In this document: in pieces, positions 16,026 to 23,990 of the stretch
How the letters are laid out: each line of letters starts with the position of its first letter
How positions within the stretch are numbered: position 1 is the stretch's first letter
Source: Hungatella_A sp034142505
Lineage (GTDB): Bacteria; Bacillota; Clostridia; Lachnospirales; Lachnospiraceae
Direction of reading: 5' to 3'
Length of the DNA: 64,000 nt
Assembly: GCA_034142505.1 (NCBI GenBank)
Contig: JAWZDV010000075.1
Coordinates: forward strand, 62,001 to 126,000
Position numbers and translations under genes: made by a program
Notes under the pieces: model-generated
Told to the model about the DNA's origin: nothing
Seen by the model: only the letters and a program-made list of their open reading frames with translations
The model's database searches: none

Positions 16026-17450
16026 CTATAAATCGTAGTATTTCTTAAACTCTGCCGGATGTGGAATCTGTTCGATTTCATTGCTCTCTGCCCTTTTTTT
16101 CTTAAGCCAGATTTCAATCAGGTGATCCGGGAAGACACCGCCCTCTGTCAGGTAGTCATGATCGGCTTCCAGGGCGTCCAAAGCTTCCGCCAGTGTTCTG
16201 GGGAGAGACTGAAGCTTTCTTTTTTCTGTCTCCGGCAGGTCGTAGAGGTTATAGTCAAAGGGGCCCCAGCCGCGGGCAGACGGATCAATCTGCTTTTTTA
16301 TCCCATCCAGCCCGGCCATAAGGATTGCAGCATAGGCGTAATAGGGGTTGGCTGTTGCGTCGGGGCTTCGCAGTTCAAACCGTTTCGTTTCCGGGGATTT
16401 TGCATAAGCCGGAATGCGGACCACCGCGCTTCGGTTGGAGGTCGCATAGCCGATTGTCACAGGAGCCTCGAAACCCGGTACCAGACGTTTAAAAGAGTTG
16501 GTGGACGGATTGGTAAAAGCACACAGGGATGCGGCATGCTCCAACAGCCCGCCTATAAAATAATGTGCAGTCCTGCTCAACCCGGAATAGCCATTCCTGT
16601 CATAAAAGACCGGCTCCCCGTCCTTAAGCAGCAGCATATGTACATGCATTCCGTTACCGGCCTCCTGGTAGATCGGCTTGGGCATAAAGGTTGCTGTTTT
16701 TCCGTCCATGGCGGCAGTATTCTTTACCACGTATTTGATGATCATGGTCTTGTCAGCCATATCCACCATATCGCCCAGCTCCACTTCAATCTCCATCTGT
16801 CCGGGGCCGCCCACCTCGTGATGATGGTATTTTACCTTTACGCCCCAATCCTCAAGAAGCATGCACATTTGACTTCGCAGGTTGAATCCTGTATCCTGTG
16901 GAGCGGTAATGTGGTAGCCGCCCTTTAAAGGGACTTCATAACCGTTATTATGGCCATTGTCCAGTCCGGTGTTCCATTCCGCCTGCCTGGTGTCGATGCT
17001 ATATGAGGCCCGCTGGGGACTCACCGTGTAGCTTACATGATCAAACAGATGAAATTCAAATTCCGGTCCAATCAGCATCCGGTCGGCGATCCCGGTGTCT
17101 TTCATATATTGTACCGCGCTCAGGGCGACATTCCTGGGATACTGGTCAAAAGGTTCGTTGTTTTCTCCGATCACGCATACATTTCCGCACATGGTAAGGG
17201 TAGGGATCTCTGTGAAAGGGTCGATAACTGCCGTGTCCATGTCCGGTATAAACACCATATCACTTTTTTCAACGGGAGCGAATCCATAATTGGAGCCGTC
17301 AAACCCGATTCCATAGGTGAAAATGTCCTCGTTAAACCGTTCCGCCGGAATCGTGATATGGCGCCATCTTCCATTTAAGTCTGTCATCTTAAAGTCGATC
17401 ATCCTAATGTTTTTTTCGCTGCACAGTTCTTGAAGTTCGATACGTTTCAT
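16026..17450 (-). CDS. glnA: Glutamine synthetase, type I
   Basis: 474 residues. Diagnostic segments: FDGSNYGFAPVEKSDM (beta-Grasp end), GPEFEFHLFD and EVGGPGQMEIEV (metal-binding Glu residues), GNGMHVHMLL (ATP/metal His), NPSTNSFKRLVPGFEAP (substrate loop), NRSAVVRIPAY and RFELRSPDATANPYYAYAA. The enzyme makes glutamine from glutamate, ammonia and ATP in the cytoplasm. It lies 27 bases after the DUF554 gene on the same strand and probably shares its transcript. AAGGAGGG precedes the ATG. Confidence 0.95.
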   Translation of the reverse strand: MKRIELQELCSEKNIRMIDFKMTDLNGRWRHITIPAERFNEDIFTYGIGFDGSNYGFAPVEKSDMVFIPDMDTAVIDPFTEIPTLTMCGNVCVIGENNEPFDQYPRNVALSAVQYMKDTGIADRMLIGPEFEFHLFDHVSYTVSPQRASYSIDTRQAEWNTGLDNGHNNGYEVPLKGGYHITAPQDTGFNLRSQMCMLLEDWGVKVKYHHHEVGGPGQMEIEVELGDMVDMADKTMIIKYVVKNTAAMDGKTATFMPKPIYQEAGNGMHVHMLLLKDGEPVFYDRNGYSGLSRTAHYFIGGLLEHAASLCAFTNPSTNSFKRLVPGFEAPVTIGYATSNRSAVVRIPAYAKSPETKRFELRSPDATANPYYAYAAILMAGLDGIKKQIDPSARGWGPFDYNLYDLPETEKRKLQSLPRTLAEALDALEADHDYLTEGGVFPDHLIEIWLKKKRAESNEIEQIPHPAEFKKYYDL

Positions 17451-17477
17451 TTTATGACCCTCCTTGAATATAATTAT

Positions 17478-18191
17478 TTAGAAAAAAGCCCAAATTACCG
17501 CAATAATCAGTGCCGGCAGCATATTGGCAGCCTTGAGCTTCTTTTCCCAGATCAGATTCACACCGACACAGAAGATCAGAATGGAACCGGTCAGTGATAA
17601 ATTGGACAGCGCCTGTTTCGTCAGCATCGGCTCCAGAAAGGTGGAGAGAAGCGTGATACTGCCCTGAAACAATGCCACGGGTATAGCTGCGAAGATACAG
17701 CCCTTCCCCATAGATGCAGTCATAATGACTATGATAATCAAATCCAGCACAGCTTTGGCGGCCAGAACGGAGTAATCCCCGTATATGCCATCCTGAATGG
17801 CTCCTACCACCGCCATGGCTCCGATACATATTGTGAGGGATGCGGTCACAAAGCCGTCCACAAACCCGGCGTCTTTTTCATTTCCGGTTTTGGCCTTTAG
17901 CCAGGTCCCGAACTGTTCCATCTTCTGTTCTATATTCAGCCATTCTCCAGCCAGAGAACCGATAGCGAAGCTTCCGATCACCATCATGGTGCCGCCGGAA
18001 TTCAGTTTTCCCTGGCTGACCGTCATCATTTCCTCCAAAGCGCCGCTGATCCCAATAAACAGCACACAGACTCCGGTCGCTTTCATCAGCGTGTTCTGAT
18101 ACCGTTCCTCCAGCACTTTTCCAAACAGAATACCAATAACCCCGCCGGCCACAATCCCGGCCACGTTGATAATGGTTCCAAGTCCTATCAT
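17478..18191 (-). CDS. DUF554 family membrane protein
   Basis: 237 residues with about seven hydrophobic segments; MIGLGTIINVAGIVAGGVIGILFGK, the long insert QKMEQFGTWLKAKTG, and FVDGFVTASLTICIGAMAVVGAIQDG match the DUF554 (YdfK/YqgA-like) family. Function unknown; a small-molecule transport role is often assumed. Upstream member of a likely two-gene unit with glnA, which hints at a nitrogen-related role, though family members occur in many contexts. Confidence 0.85.
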   Translation of the reverse strand: MIGLGTIINVAGIVAGGVIGILFGKVLEERYQNTLMKATGVCVLFIGISGALEEMMTVSQGKLNSGGTMMVIGSFAIGSLAGEWLNIEQKMEQFGTWLKAKTGNEKDAGFVDGFVTASLTICIGAMAVVGAIQDGIYGDYSVLAAKAVLDLIIIVIMTASMGKGCIFAAIPVALFQGSITLLSTFLEPMLTKQALSNLSLTGSILIFCVGVNLIWEKKLKAANMLPALIIAVIWAFF

Positions 18192-18256
18192 GATCCTCGT
18201 CTCTTTTCCGATTATTCGTCCGGTTTTAAGGCGGCAACCCGCCAGACTGGACTATC

Positions 18257-19789
18257 TTATTTTAACATATTGGGAGGATTCGGCAAGTCCTGGTTCGATA
18301 ATTTAAAATCTCTGGGGCTCATTCCTGTAATTTTTAAAAAATAAGAGGAGAAGCGCTTATAGTCCAGATATCCCACAGCAGCCGCAATCTCCGATACTTT
18401 CAGGTCGGAATTTAAAATCAGCTGTTTAGCATTTTCAATTCGGATATTATGAATGTACTGTACGATTCCGATATTGATATGGCTTTTAAAAATCTTGCTG
18501 ATATAAGATGGCGACACGGAGCAGTATTTAGCAATATTATTTAATGAAATTTGTTCATTGTAGTGTTGTTCGATATATTCAATCGCCATTTTGACAATGG
18601 AATTGTGAGGGAGTTGTGGGCTGAATTCCTGTATCATATCATTCATCATCCGGAAGATTTCATCGGCATCAGTCAGCTTCTCAAGAATTTTCAAATAGGA
18701 AAGGGCCTGATCGTATTTACTGGAAATACTGAAAACGCCAATGATGATCCGTTCCATGGCCGACTTGTACTGCCCAAAGGGAACCTGGTGCTGCTGGAAG
18801 AAGGAAAAATATTGATCCAGCTTCCCTAACACATCCATATAGTTACTCTGTGAGAAAGAACGCAGAATTTCCTGTTCCAGTATCATAAGGAGATTCAAAT
18901 CCACTGTTTCTGCTGGTGTTTCACTCAGCCATACCAGTTTCTTGGCCGGGTGCCAATATAGGTGTTCTTTTTCCGCTAACAGGCGTCCCAGTATATAAGA
19001 AAGGTCCTCAATTCCCACAGTTTCATGAGGCATCAGCAGCTGGATTCTGCCGCAGTTGTGACCCAGCTGTTCCAGAATGTCCTCAAATTGAAAGGGAGGA
19101 ATGTCATCGGAAGGAAGGTTCATAATACCGACAATCCCAAACCCTTTTTTCCAAACGAGGAAAGGAGAGAAAGTATTGAAAGAGAACAACAGTGTCATGA
19201 TTATATCATCAATATTTGAGGAGGATTCTGTGTACAGCAGGAATGGAAAATAACGGGGGCCGGACAGGTTGACCTCTAAAAGTTGTGCCTGCTCCATGAG
19301 AAGCTCCTGAGTCATCCTGCCGGAGATGATATCATCCATAAAGTTAATACGGATATTTTGAAAACAATATTCCATGAGAGAGGAAGAATCTGAAAAAGAG
19401 TCTTCCTGGTTTTCTGTTACCATTTTTTCTCTGCATTTTAATACAGCTTGAAGAATATCACTGGAATTAGCCGATTTCATTACAAAATCCGCAGCTCCGT
19501 TATGGATAGCACCCAGCAGATATTCTTTATCATCATAACCGCTGATAAAGACAATTTTTGTATCTGGAAGCAGTTCCCTGATCTTTTCTGCCATCAAAAG
19601 ACCATTCATCACCGGCATCTTGATATCCGATATAATGATATCCGGTTGATATTTAATTGCTTTCAATAGTCCGTCTTCCCCGTTGACTGCCTCTGCTACC
19701 ACCTCGATATCATGAGCCGGCCAGTTGATATGAAAATGAATTCCTCTTCTTATGATGGCTTCATCATCAACAATCATCAGTGTTGTCAT
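18257..19789 (-). CDS. YesN-type response regulator (receiver plus AraC DNA-binding domain)
   Basis: 510 residues. Receiver domain at 1-120: MIVDDEAIIRRG, DIIISDIKMPVMNG with phospho-acceptor Asp near 55, and FISGYDDKEYL. A long middle region of unclear fold follows. The last ~100 residues are two AraC helix-turn-helix motifs (SLNNIAKYCSVSPSYISKIF; KVSEIAAAVGYLDYKRFSSYF). Such regulators control sugar ABC-transport operons with a LytS/YesM-type kinase. The start overlaps the kinase 3' end by 23 bases. Because the kinase gene is truncated upstream, both its promoter and its signal are likely lost. Confidence 0.9.
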   Translation of the reverse strand: MTTLMIVDDEAIIRRGIHFHINWPAHDIEVVAEAVNGEDGLLKAIKYQPDIIISDIKMPVMNGLLMAEKIRELLPDTKIVFISGYDDKEYLLGAIHNGAADFVMKSANSSDILQAVLKCREKMVTENQEDSFSDSSSLMEYCFQNIRINFMDDIISGRMTQELLMEQAQLLEVNLSGPRYFPFLLYTESSSNIDDIIMTLLFSFNTFSPFLVWKKGFGIVGIMNLPSDDIPPFQFEDILEQLGHNCGRIQLLMPHETVGIEDLSYILGRLLAEKEHLYWHPAKKLVWLSETPAETVDLNLLMILEQEILRSFSQSNYMDVLGKLDQYFSFFQQHQVPFGQYKSAMERIIIGVFSISSKYDQALSYLKILEKLTDADEIFRMMNDMIQEFSPQLPHNSIVKMAIEYIEQHYNEQISLNNIAKYCSVSPSYISKIFKSHINIGIVQYIHNIRIENAKQLILNSDLKVSEIAAAVGYLDYKRFSSYFLKITGMSPRDFKLSNQDLPNPPNMLK

Positions 19790-20485
19790 GAGCTGGCACC
19801 TCCCTTTGAATCACTGGTATTGTGACACGAAATACAGTTTCGTCTTTTTCTAAGGAACAACTGATTCCGTATTCATTTCCATGACGTAACCGTATCCGGT
19901 CATTAATGTTGCGGATTCCAATTCCCGATTCCGCAGAAATCGGCTTCTTTAGAATTTCCTGTATTGCTGAAATATCGACTGCAGTTCCGGTATTTCTTAC
20001 TTCATAGATCAGACAGTCTCTTTCCTGAAAAATGTAGATTTTCACAGTTCCGCAGCCGGTGACATCAATACCGTGAAGGATGGCATTTTCTACAAGCGGC
20101 TGAAGAATCAGTTTGTTTACCATATAATGGCTGGCATCTACCTGAGTATCAAGAAGATAGGACAACTGGTCCTGATGCCGAACCTGTTGAATGTAGAGGT
20201 AGCACTCCACATGTTCAATCTCCGTAGTGAGCGGTACCATGTCATTTTCGTCGCCGGCCAGAGACAGGCGGAAGAGGCGGGACAGAGAAGATACCATCTG
20301 GCTGACATCGCTTGTCCGGTTAAACTCCGACATCCAGTAGATGGTATCAAGCGTATTGTATAAAAAATGAGGATTGATCTGTGATTGAAGAAGGGAGAGC
20401 TGCGCATCCTTCAATTTAATATTTTTTAAGTCCACCTCATTATAAGAAATCTGAAGCCGTTCGCACATTTCAAAAATAGTTTCTC
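19767..20485 (-). pseudogene. YesM-type sensor histidine kinase, 5' truncated
   Basis: About 240 residues of the kinase core remain: end of the HAMP region (EMCERLQISYNEV), His-kinase motif LLQSQINPHFLYNTLDTIYW with the phospho-His, LILQPLVENAILHG (N box), and SGIGIRNINDRIRLRHG (G box). Full-length family members have about 580 residues with two membrane segments and an extracellular sensor; all of that is missing. The open frame runs on to 20558, but residues before about position 25 no longer resemble the family and base composition turns AT-rich near 20490, so the coding continuation there is fortuitous. An inserted cassette begins at this point. Confidence 0.85.
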
Positions 20486-20496
20486 CCCAAATACTG

Positions 20497-20525
20497 TTGA
20501 CAAATTTAATAAACGTATATATAAT
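20497..20525 (+). promoter_or_regulatory. Strong promoter of cassette genes
   Basis: TTGACA (20497-20502), 17-bp spacer, TATAAT (20520-20525): consensus sigma-70 promoter, 27 bases before the first cassette start. Confidence 0.8.
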
Positions 20526-20551
20526 ATGTTTATTAAAAAAGGAGATGAGGT

Positions 20552-21307
20552 ATGCCAATGGATTACGGAAAGCTCACTTTAGAGGAGTTAAAACAAGGTT
20601 ATAGGTATGATAAAGAAAAAGATACTTATATTTGCAACTATTGTGAACAACAATTTGAAGTTGGGCAGATTTTTTCAATCGAAAACAATTTTTATGTGGC
20701 TGAACATGCTGTATCAAAGCACATAAAAGCGATTCATAGAGGAAATTTGTCACAACTTCTCGCTTCTGAAACAAAGTACAATACGCTAACCAAAAATCAG
20801 AAAGAGTTACTATCGCTTTTTGCTCTGGGTGTGTCCGATAAAGAAATGGCAAAAAAATTAGGTGTGACAGAAGCCACCATAAGAAGGCAACGCTTTACTT
20901 TTCGAGAAAAAGCTAAACAGGCAAAATTATATTTAGCAGTATACGAGCAAGTATTTGAAGCTAAACCAACTACGGATAATGCCATAATACCTATTCATAA
21001 TAGTGCAATTTATGTAGACGACCGCTACTTGATAACAGAACAAGAGAAACAACATATTTTAGAAACATTTTTTTGCAGTTTGGAACCTCTTGTATTAAAA
21101 GTCTTTTCGCCAAAAGAAAAGAAAAAAGTTGTCATTCTTACTAAGATAGCCGAGCAATTTGAAAAAGGAAAACAGTATAGTGAAAAAGAAGTAAACCAAA
21201 TATTGAAGCCTATTTTTGAAGATTACATGACGATTAGACGCTATTTAATCATGTATGGCTTTATGGAACGCACAAGGGACGGTTCAAAATATTGGTTGAC
21301 AGAATAA
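20552..21307 (+). CDS. LuxR-type HTH / DUF2087 regulator with N-terminal zinc motif
   Basis: 251 residues. A probable Zn ribbon at C28-x2-C31 with His52, His57 and His62; a LuxR-like helix-turn-helix at about 79-125 (LTKNQKELLSLFALGVSDKE, KLGVTEATIRRQRFTFREK); and a C-terminal DUF2087 domain (FSPKEKKKVVILTKIAEQF, RRYLIMYGFMERTRDGS). AAAAGGAGA lies before ATG 20552. It is the first gene of the cassette and may regulate the VOC gene 14 bases downstream. Its low-GC, A-ending codon use contrasts with the surrounding chromosome. Confidence 0.8.
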   Translation: MPMDYGKLTLEELKQGYRYDKEKDTYICNYCEQQFEVGQIFSIENNFYVAEHAVSKHIKAIHRGNLSQLLASETKYNTLTKNQKELLSLFALGVSDKEMAKKLGVTEATIRRQRFTFREKAKQAKLYLAVYEQVFEAKPTTDNAIIPIHNSAIYVDDRYLITEQEKQHILETFFCSLEPLVLKVFSPKEKKKVVILTKIAEQFEKGKQYSEKEVNQILKPIFEDYMTIRRYLIMYGFMERTRDGSKYWLTE

Positions 21308-21321
21308 TGGAGGAGGAAGTA

Positions 21322-21759
21322 ATGCAACCAGTCATAGACCACATTCAAATTACAGTAAAAGACATAAAACAGGCAGAAAAATTCTATGATAAGCTAATGC
21401 CGATTTTAGGATTTGACCTTACTAAAAAAGTAAGTGCGACAATTCAAGAACATGATTTATATGTTGTAGAATATTTGCATGAAAATATGGATTTTGGGAT
21501 TTGTTCTCCACGAACAGTTTTTATGAATGATATTGTTCATAGACGCAAACCCGGTGCATTTCATCATTTTGCTTTCCGGGCAACATCTAAGCAGGAAGTT
21601 GATGAACTGTATCAAAGAATAAGGGACATTGGAGCTAACATAGTACACCCACCTCAAATATTTCCTGAACATGGACCGAATTATTACGCAACTTTTTTTA
21701 AGGATTTAGACGGGATAAAATATGAGATTGTTTATAATTCAGATAAAGGGGTGAACTAA
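21322..21759 (+). CDS. VOC family (glyoxalase/bleomycin-resistance fold) protein
   Basis: 145 residues. VIDHIQITVKDIKQAEKFYD gives the first metal His, GAFHHFAFRA a second, and DLDGIKYEIVY the terminal Glu: the usual H/H/E pattern of vicinal-oxygen-chelate proteins. Substrate unknown; relatives include glyoxalases and antibiotic-binding proteins, but nothing here points to a particular drug. GGAGGAGGA (21309-21317) precedes ATG 21322. Member of the inserted cassette. Confidence 0.8.
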   Translation: MQPVIDHIQITVKDIKQAEKFYDKLMPILGFDLTKKVSATIQEHDLYVVEYLHENMDFGICSPRTVFMNDIVHRRKPGAFHHFAFRATSKQEVDELYQRIRDIGANIVHPPQIFPEHGPNYYATFFKDLDGIKYEIVYNSDKGVN

Positions 21760-21763
21760 TGTA

Positions 21764-21952
21764 ATGGAACATGGACAGTGGTTACTTTGTCCTGTCTGTA
21801 AGAACAAAACACGAATAAAACTACGAACGAATACACTACTTGAAAATTTCCCCTTGTATTGTCCAAAATGCAGACAGGAAACACTAATCAATGTAAAACA
21901 ACTGAATACGTCAGTTATCAAAGAGCCAGACGCTAAGACGCAGAGCCGATAA
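21764..21952 (+). CDS. Small cysteine-rich KTR-domain protein
   Basis: 62 residues. Two zinc-ribbon knuckles CPVCKNKTRIK and CPKCRQETL, with the KTR motif after the first, define the family. These small proteins recur in conjugative transposons of Firmicutes; function unknown. The start lies 4 bases after the VOC stop, behind GGGGTGA. The stop is inside the following terminator stem. Confidence 0.8.
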   Translation: MEHGQWLLCPVCKNKTRIKLRTNTLLENFPLYCPKCRQETLINVKQLNTSVIKEPDAKTQSR

Positions 21953-21986
21953 CCTATGAGATTATTTCCTCATGGTAATCGGCTCT
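21942..21986 (+). terminator. Intrinsic terminator after KTR gene
   Basis: Long near-perfect stem AGAGCCGAT.ACC.ATGAG / CTCAT.GGT.ATCGGCTCT followed by TTTCTTTTTT. Confidence 0.85.
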
Positions 21987-22404
21987 TTTCTTTTTTAGAT
22001 AACTGCTTCTACTATGCGATTGCTGACAGATTGCAACAGATAAAAAAACCGTTGCTTGTCGGCAAGGACGCGCCCGATCTGAATAGCGGCGGTTTTGAAA
22101 TAACAATCAAAGCCGCCGTTTTCTTTTTTGTAAAATAGGAATACGGAGGGTGTGTTAAAGTCGCCCTTATTTAAGGATACGGCGGTATCAAGGAGGTGCC
22201 GCCGTGTTGCTTTTGTATCGACATAAAACGACAAACATTTCATCAAAAAAAGCCCGCCCCCCGCCACGGGATATTCCGGCTTTATAGATGATTACACATA
22301 TCATCATAATACTGTTTATTTTTCATATGCGCCCGATTGCGTTTTGCAGTCGGGCGCATTTTGTATTTTCTCAAAAGTTTTTCAATATACATTCATTGAG
22401 TTGA
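21987..22404. other. Non-coding right end of cassette
   Basis: No convincing gene. Two further terminator-like hairpins: GGCGGTTTTGA / TCAAAGCCGCC (22088-22117, then GTTTTCTTTTTT) and ATGCGCCCGA / TCGGGCGCAT (22327-22359, then TTTTGTATTTTC). A GGCGG..AAGGAGGTGCCGCC segment near 22170-22205 holds an unused ribosome-site-like sequence. The hairpins suggest the tail of a mobile element insulating flanking transcription. Confidence 0.55.
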
Positions 22405-22551
22405 AAAGAAAAATGTCCGCGGGCGATTGGCAGAATTATCTGGCTCGGATTCGGGCAGGATGATGTACTTACGGAGTCAGGAGAGGTTCTGACGGTTCCG
22501 CTATACCTTGCGGACCATATTACATTTGATTTGGGAAAGAAAAATTCATAA
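22405..22551 (+). pseudogene. C-terminal remnant of an unidentified gene
   Basis: An open stretch of 48 codons without its own start ends at TAA 22549-22551 and is followed by a good terminator, as expected for the 3' end of a real gene. It contains GRIIWLGFGQDDVLTESGEV and PLYLADHITFDLG. I do not recognise the family. It begins where the AT-rich cassette ends, so the 5' part was probably lost in the same event that truncated the kinase. Confidence 0.5.
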
Positions 22552-22570
22552 GAGATGGTTCTTGTTTTGC

Positions 22571-22607
22571 CAAAAGATGCAAGGTTCATATAGCCTTGCA
22601 TCTTTTG
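22571..22607 (+). terminator. Intrinsic terminator of the remnant gene
   Basis: Perfect 14-bp stem CAAAAGATGCAAGG / CCTTGCATCTTTTG with a 9-base loop. Its distal arm also contains the queT -35 box. Confidence 0.75.
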
Positions 22608-22624
22608 CTGGATTGTGATATAGT
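22596..22624 (+). promoter_or_regulatory. queT promoter
   Basis: TTGCAT (22596-22601), 17 bp, TATAGT (22619-22624), placing transcription start about 10 bases before the riboswitch. Confidence 0.6.
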
Positions 22625-22640
22625 AACCCGTGCAACAATC

Positions 22641-22683
22641 GGTGTGTTCGAGACCTTCCACACCTAAAACAAAACTAAAGGAG
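22641..22683 (+). promoter_or_regulatory. preQ1-I riboswitch
   Basis: Stem P1 GGTGTG / CACACC (22641-22646 and 22659-22664) encloses a TTCGAGACCTTC loop with the invariant C used to pair preQ1; the A-rich tail TAAAACAAAACTAA (22665-22678) runs straight into AGGAG. This is the compact preQ1 class I layout (pseudoknot of loop with tail), and because the tail abuts the ribosome site it should act on translation. The downstream gene is a queuosine-precursor transporter, which supports the assignment. Confidence 0.85.
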
Positions 22684-22693
22684 AGAACTTCAT

Positions 22694-23194
22694 ATGAACA
22701 AATCTGACAACCGGGCTGTGTATTACATGGCCTATGCAGCTGTGATTGCTGCAATCTACGTGGTGCTTACCATGGTTTTTGCCCCGATCAGCTTCGGGCC
22801 GGTGCAGTTCCGTATCTCGGAAGTACTGTGTATCCTCCCATTTTTTACTCCGGCAGCCGTTCCAGGGCTTTTTCTGGGATGTCTGTTATCCAACCTACTT
22901 TACGGCGCGGCAGCGCTGGACGTGATATTCGGAAGCCTTGCCACACTGATTGGAGCGGCAGGGTCTTATGCGCTTCGCAGGAATAAATGGGCGGTCTGCC
23001 TTCCTCCGATCCTGGCCAATACCGTGATCATCCCCTGGGTCCTCCGCTACGCCTACGGCTCCCCGGATCTGATTCCGGTGGCAATGGTGACTGTTGGAAT
23101 CGGGGAGATTCTGGCGATTGGCGTGCTGGGCAATATTCTGCTGGTAACGCTGGAGAGATACCGGTATGTGATTTTTAGGAACCATGTGGCATAA
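22694..23194 (+). CDS. queT: Queuosine precursor transporter QueT
   Basis: 166 residues, about five membrane segments; AAVIAAIYVVLTMVFAPISF, GPVQFRISEVLCILPFFTP and FGSLATLIGA are typical of the QueT ECF S-component family, which brings preQ0/preQ1 into the cell with a shared ECF module (not in the window). The preQ1-I riboswitch upstream gives feedback control. AAAGGAGAG precedes ATG 22694. Confidence 0.9.
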   Translation: MNKSDNRAVYYMAYAAVIAAIYVVLTMVFAPISFGPVQFRISEVLCILPFFTPAAVPGLFLGCLLSNLLYGAAALDVIFGSLATLIGAAGSYALRRNKWAVCLPPILANTVIIPWVLRYAYGSPDLIPVAMVTVGIGEILAIGVLGNILLVTLERYRYVIFRNHVA

Positions 23195-23436
23195 TATTTG
23201 CGATTGAATTTAACATTTTTTTAAGTACCGGAAGGGCATTGACATGAAAAGACAGGTGTCAGCCTTTCCGGTACTTTTTTGCAAATAATAAAAAGATGGT
23301 GTATGAAATGCATAAATAGCGAGGAAAATAGAGGAGTCAGAGCAATAAAAACACAATAAAAACATTACATAAAAATATAAATATGTGAAAATGCATAATA
23401 AAATAAAAAATAAATTTGATATTATGTGCAAAAATA

Positions 23437-23465
23437 TTGACAATGGAAAAAATGTGTGATATTCT
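23437..23465 (+). promoter_or_regulatory. Promoter of the ribose-type operon
   Basis: TTGACA (23437-23442), 17 bp, TATTCT (23460-23465). Confidence 0.65.
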
Positions 23466-23473
23466 TTTGGTAC

Positions 23474-23527
23474 ATCGTTTTAGCAACACGATATTTATTT
23501 TTTTATTAAACGCTAAAACGATTTAGC
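23474..23527. promoter_or_regulatory. LacI-type operator and inverted half-sites
   Basis: GCTAAA-ACGA-TTTAGC (23512-23527) is a palindrome with central CG, the usual LacI-family shape. An 11-base copy of part of it lies inverted upstream: ATCGTTTTAGC (23474-23484) against GCTAAAACGAT (23512-23522). Both are just downstream of the -10 box, a blocking position. The likely ligand is the LacI protein encoded at the end of the operon; binding is inferred. Confidence 0.65.
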
Positions 23528-23557
23528 ATGTTTTGATCAAAAAAGGTGGAGGTAGTA

Positions 23558-23953
23558 ATGAAAAGGGACAGGATTTTAAATACTAATCTGATTTCAGAAA
23601 TAGCAGCAATTGGACACACTCAATATTTGGTGATTGGCGATGCGGGGCTGCCAATTCCCAAAGGAGTAAACGTGATAGATTTGTCTTTGACCAAGGGGAT
23701 ACCCGGATTTATGCAGGTTCTGGAAGCAGTGAATGAAGAATTGGTCAGTGAGTCCTATATTCTGGCCGACGAGATTAAAGAAGGCAACGGGGATTTGGAG
23801 GACCGGGTGCATGGATTATTAAAAGAGCAGCCAGTTTCCTATGTACCACATGAAGAGTTCAAGAAAATGACGGAAGAAGCCAGAGTGATTATCCGAACCG
23901 GAGAGACCTCTTCTTTTGCCAATATCATTCTTGTTGCCGGAGTCAATTTTTAA
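23558..23953 (+). CDS. rbsD: D-ribose pyranase (RbsD/FucU family)
   Basis: 131 residues. The ending SFANIILVAGVNF, the N-terminal LNTNLISEIAAIGHTQYLVIGDAGLPIP and the conserved IGDAG segment are RbsD signatures. The enzyme converts pyranose to furanose ring forms so that ribokinase can use the sugar. ATG 23558 follows GGTGGAGGT; two upstream in-frame codons are less well placed. First gene of a nine-gene co-directional run. Confidence 0.9.
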   Translation: MKRDRILNTNLISEIAAIGHTQYLVIGDAGLPIPKGVNVIDLSLTKGIPGFMQVLEAVNEELVSESYILADEIKEGNGDLEDRVHGLLKEQPVSYVPHEEFKKMTEEARVIIRTGETSSFANIILVAGVNF

Positions 23954-23990
23954 TAGCAGAGAATTAAGAAAAGAGAGAAGGGATTAAATC

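Larger units (their letters stand above)
20485..22404. mobile_element. AT-rich foreign cassette (ICE cargo or remnant)
   Basis: Between a truncated kinase and a truncated unknown gene lies about 1.9 kb with lower GC and different codon use from its neighbours. It contains a strong promoter, three co-directional genes (LuxR/DUF2087 regulator, VOC protein, KTR zinc protein) and several terminators. KTR-domain genes are often found in clostridial conjugative elements. No integrase, transposase, terminal inverted repeat or target duplication could be identified, so the boundaries are estimates from where host-gene similarity stops. Confidence 0.55.
23195..23557. other. Intergenic region between queT and rbsD
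   Basis: Contains a terminator for queT, AAGTACCGG.AGGGC / GCC.TTCCGGTACTT (23223-23275) followed by TTTTTT, then about 150 bp of very AT-rich DNA without a supported gene, then the promoter and operator of the sugar operon. Confidence 0.75.

Noticed and set aside
22187..22210. Ribosome-site-like AAGGAGGTG in the cassette tail
   Set aside because: The following frame is short and overlaps terminator-like structures; no supported gene.
20485..22404. Complete transposon or IS element
   Set aside because: No transposase or integrase, terminal repeats or target duplication could be found; recorded only as a foreign cassette.
23280..23443. Small minus-strand frame in the queT-rbsD gap
   Set aside because: Very AT-rich, Phe/Tyr/Leu-rich translation with no ribosome site; looks like non-coding DNA.
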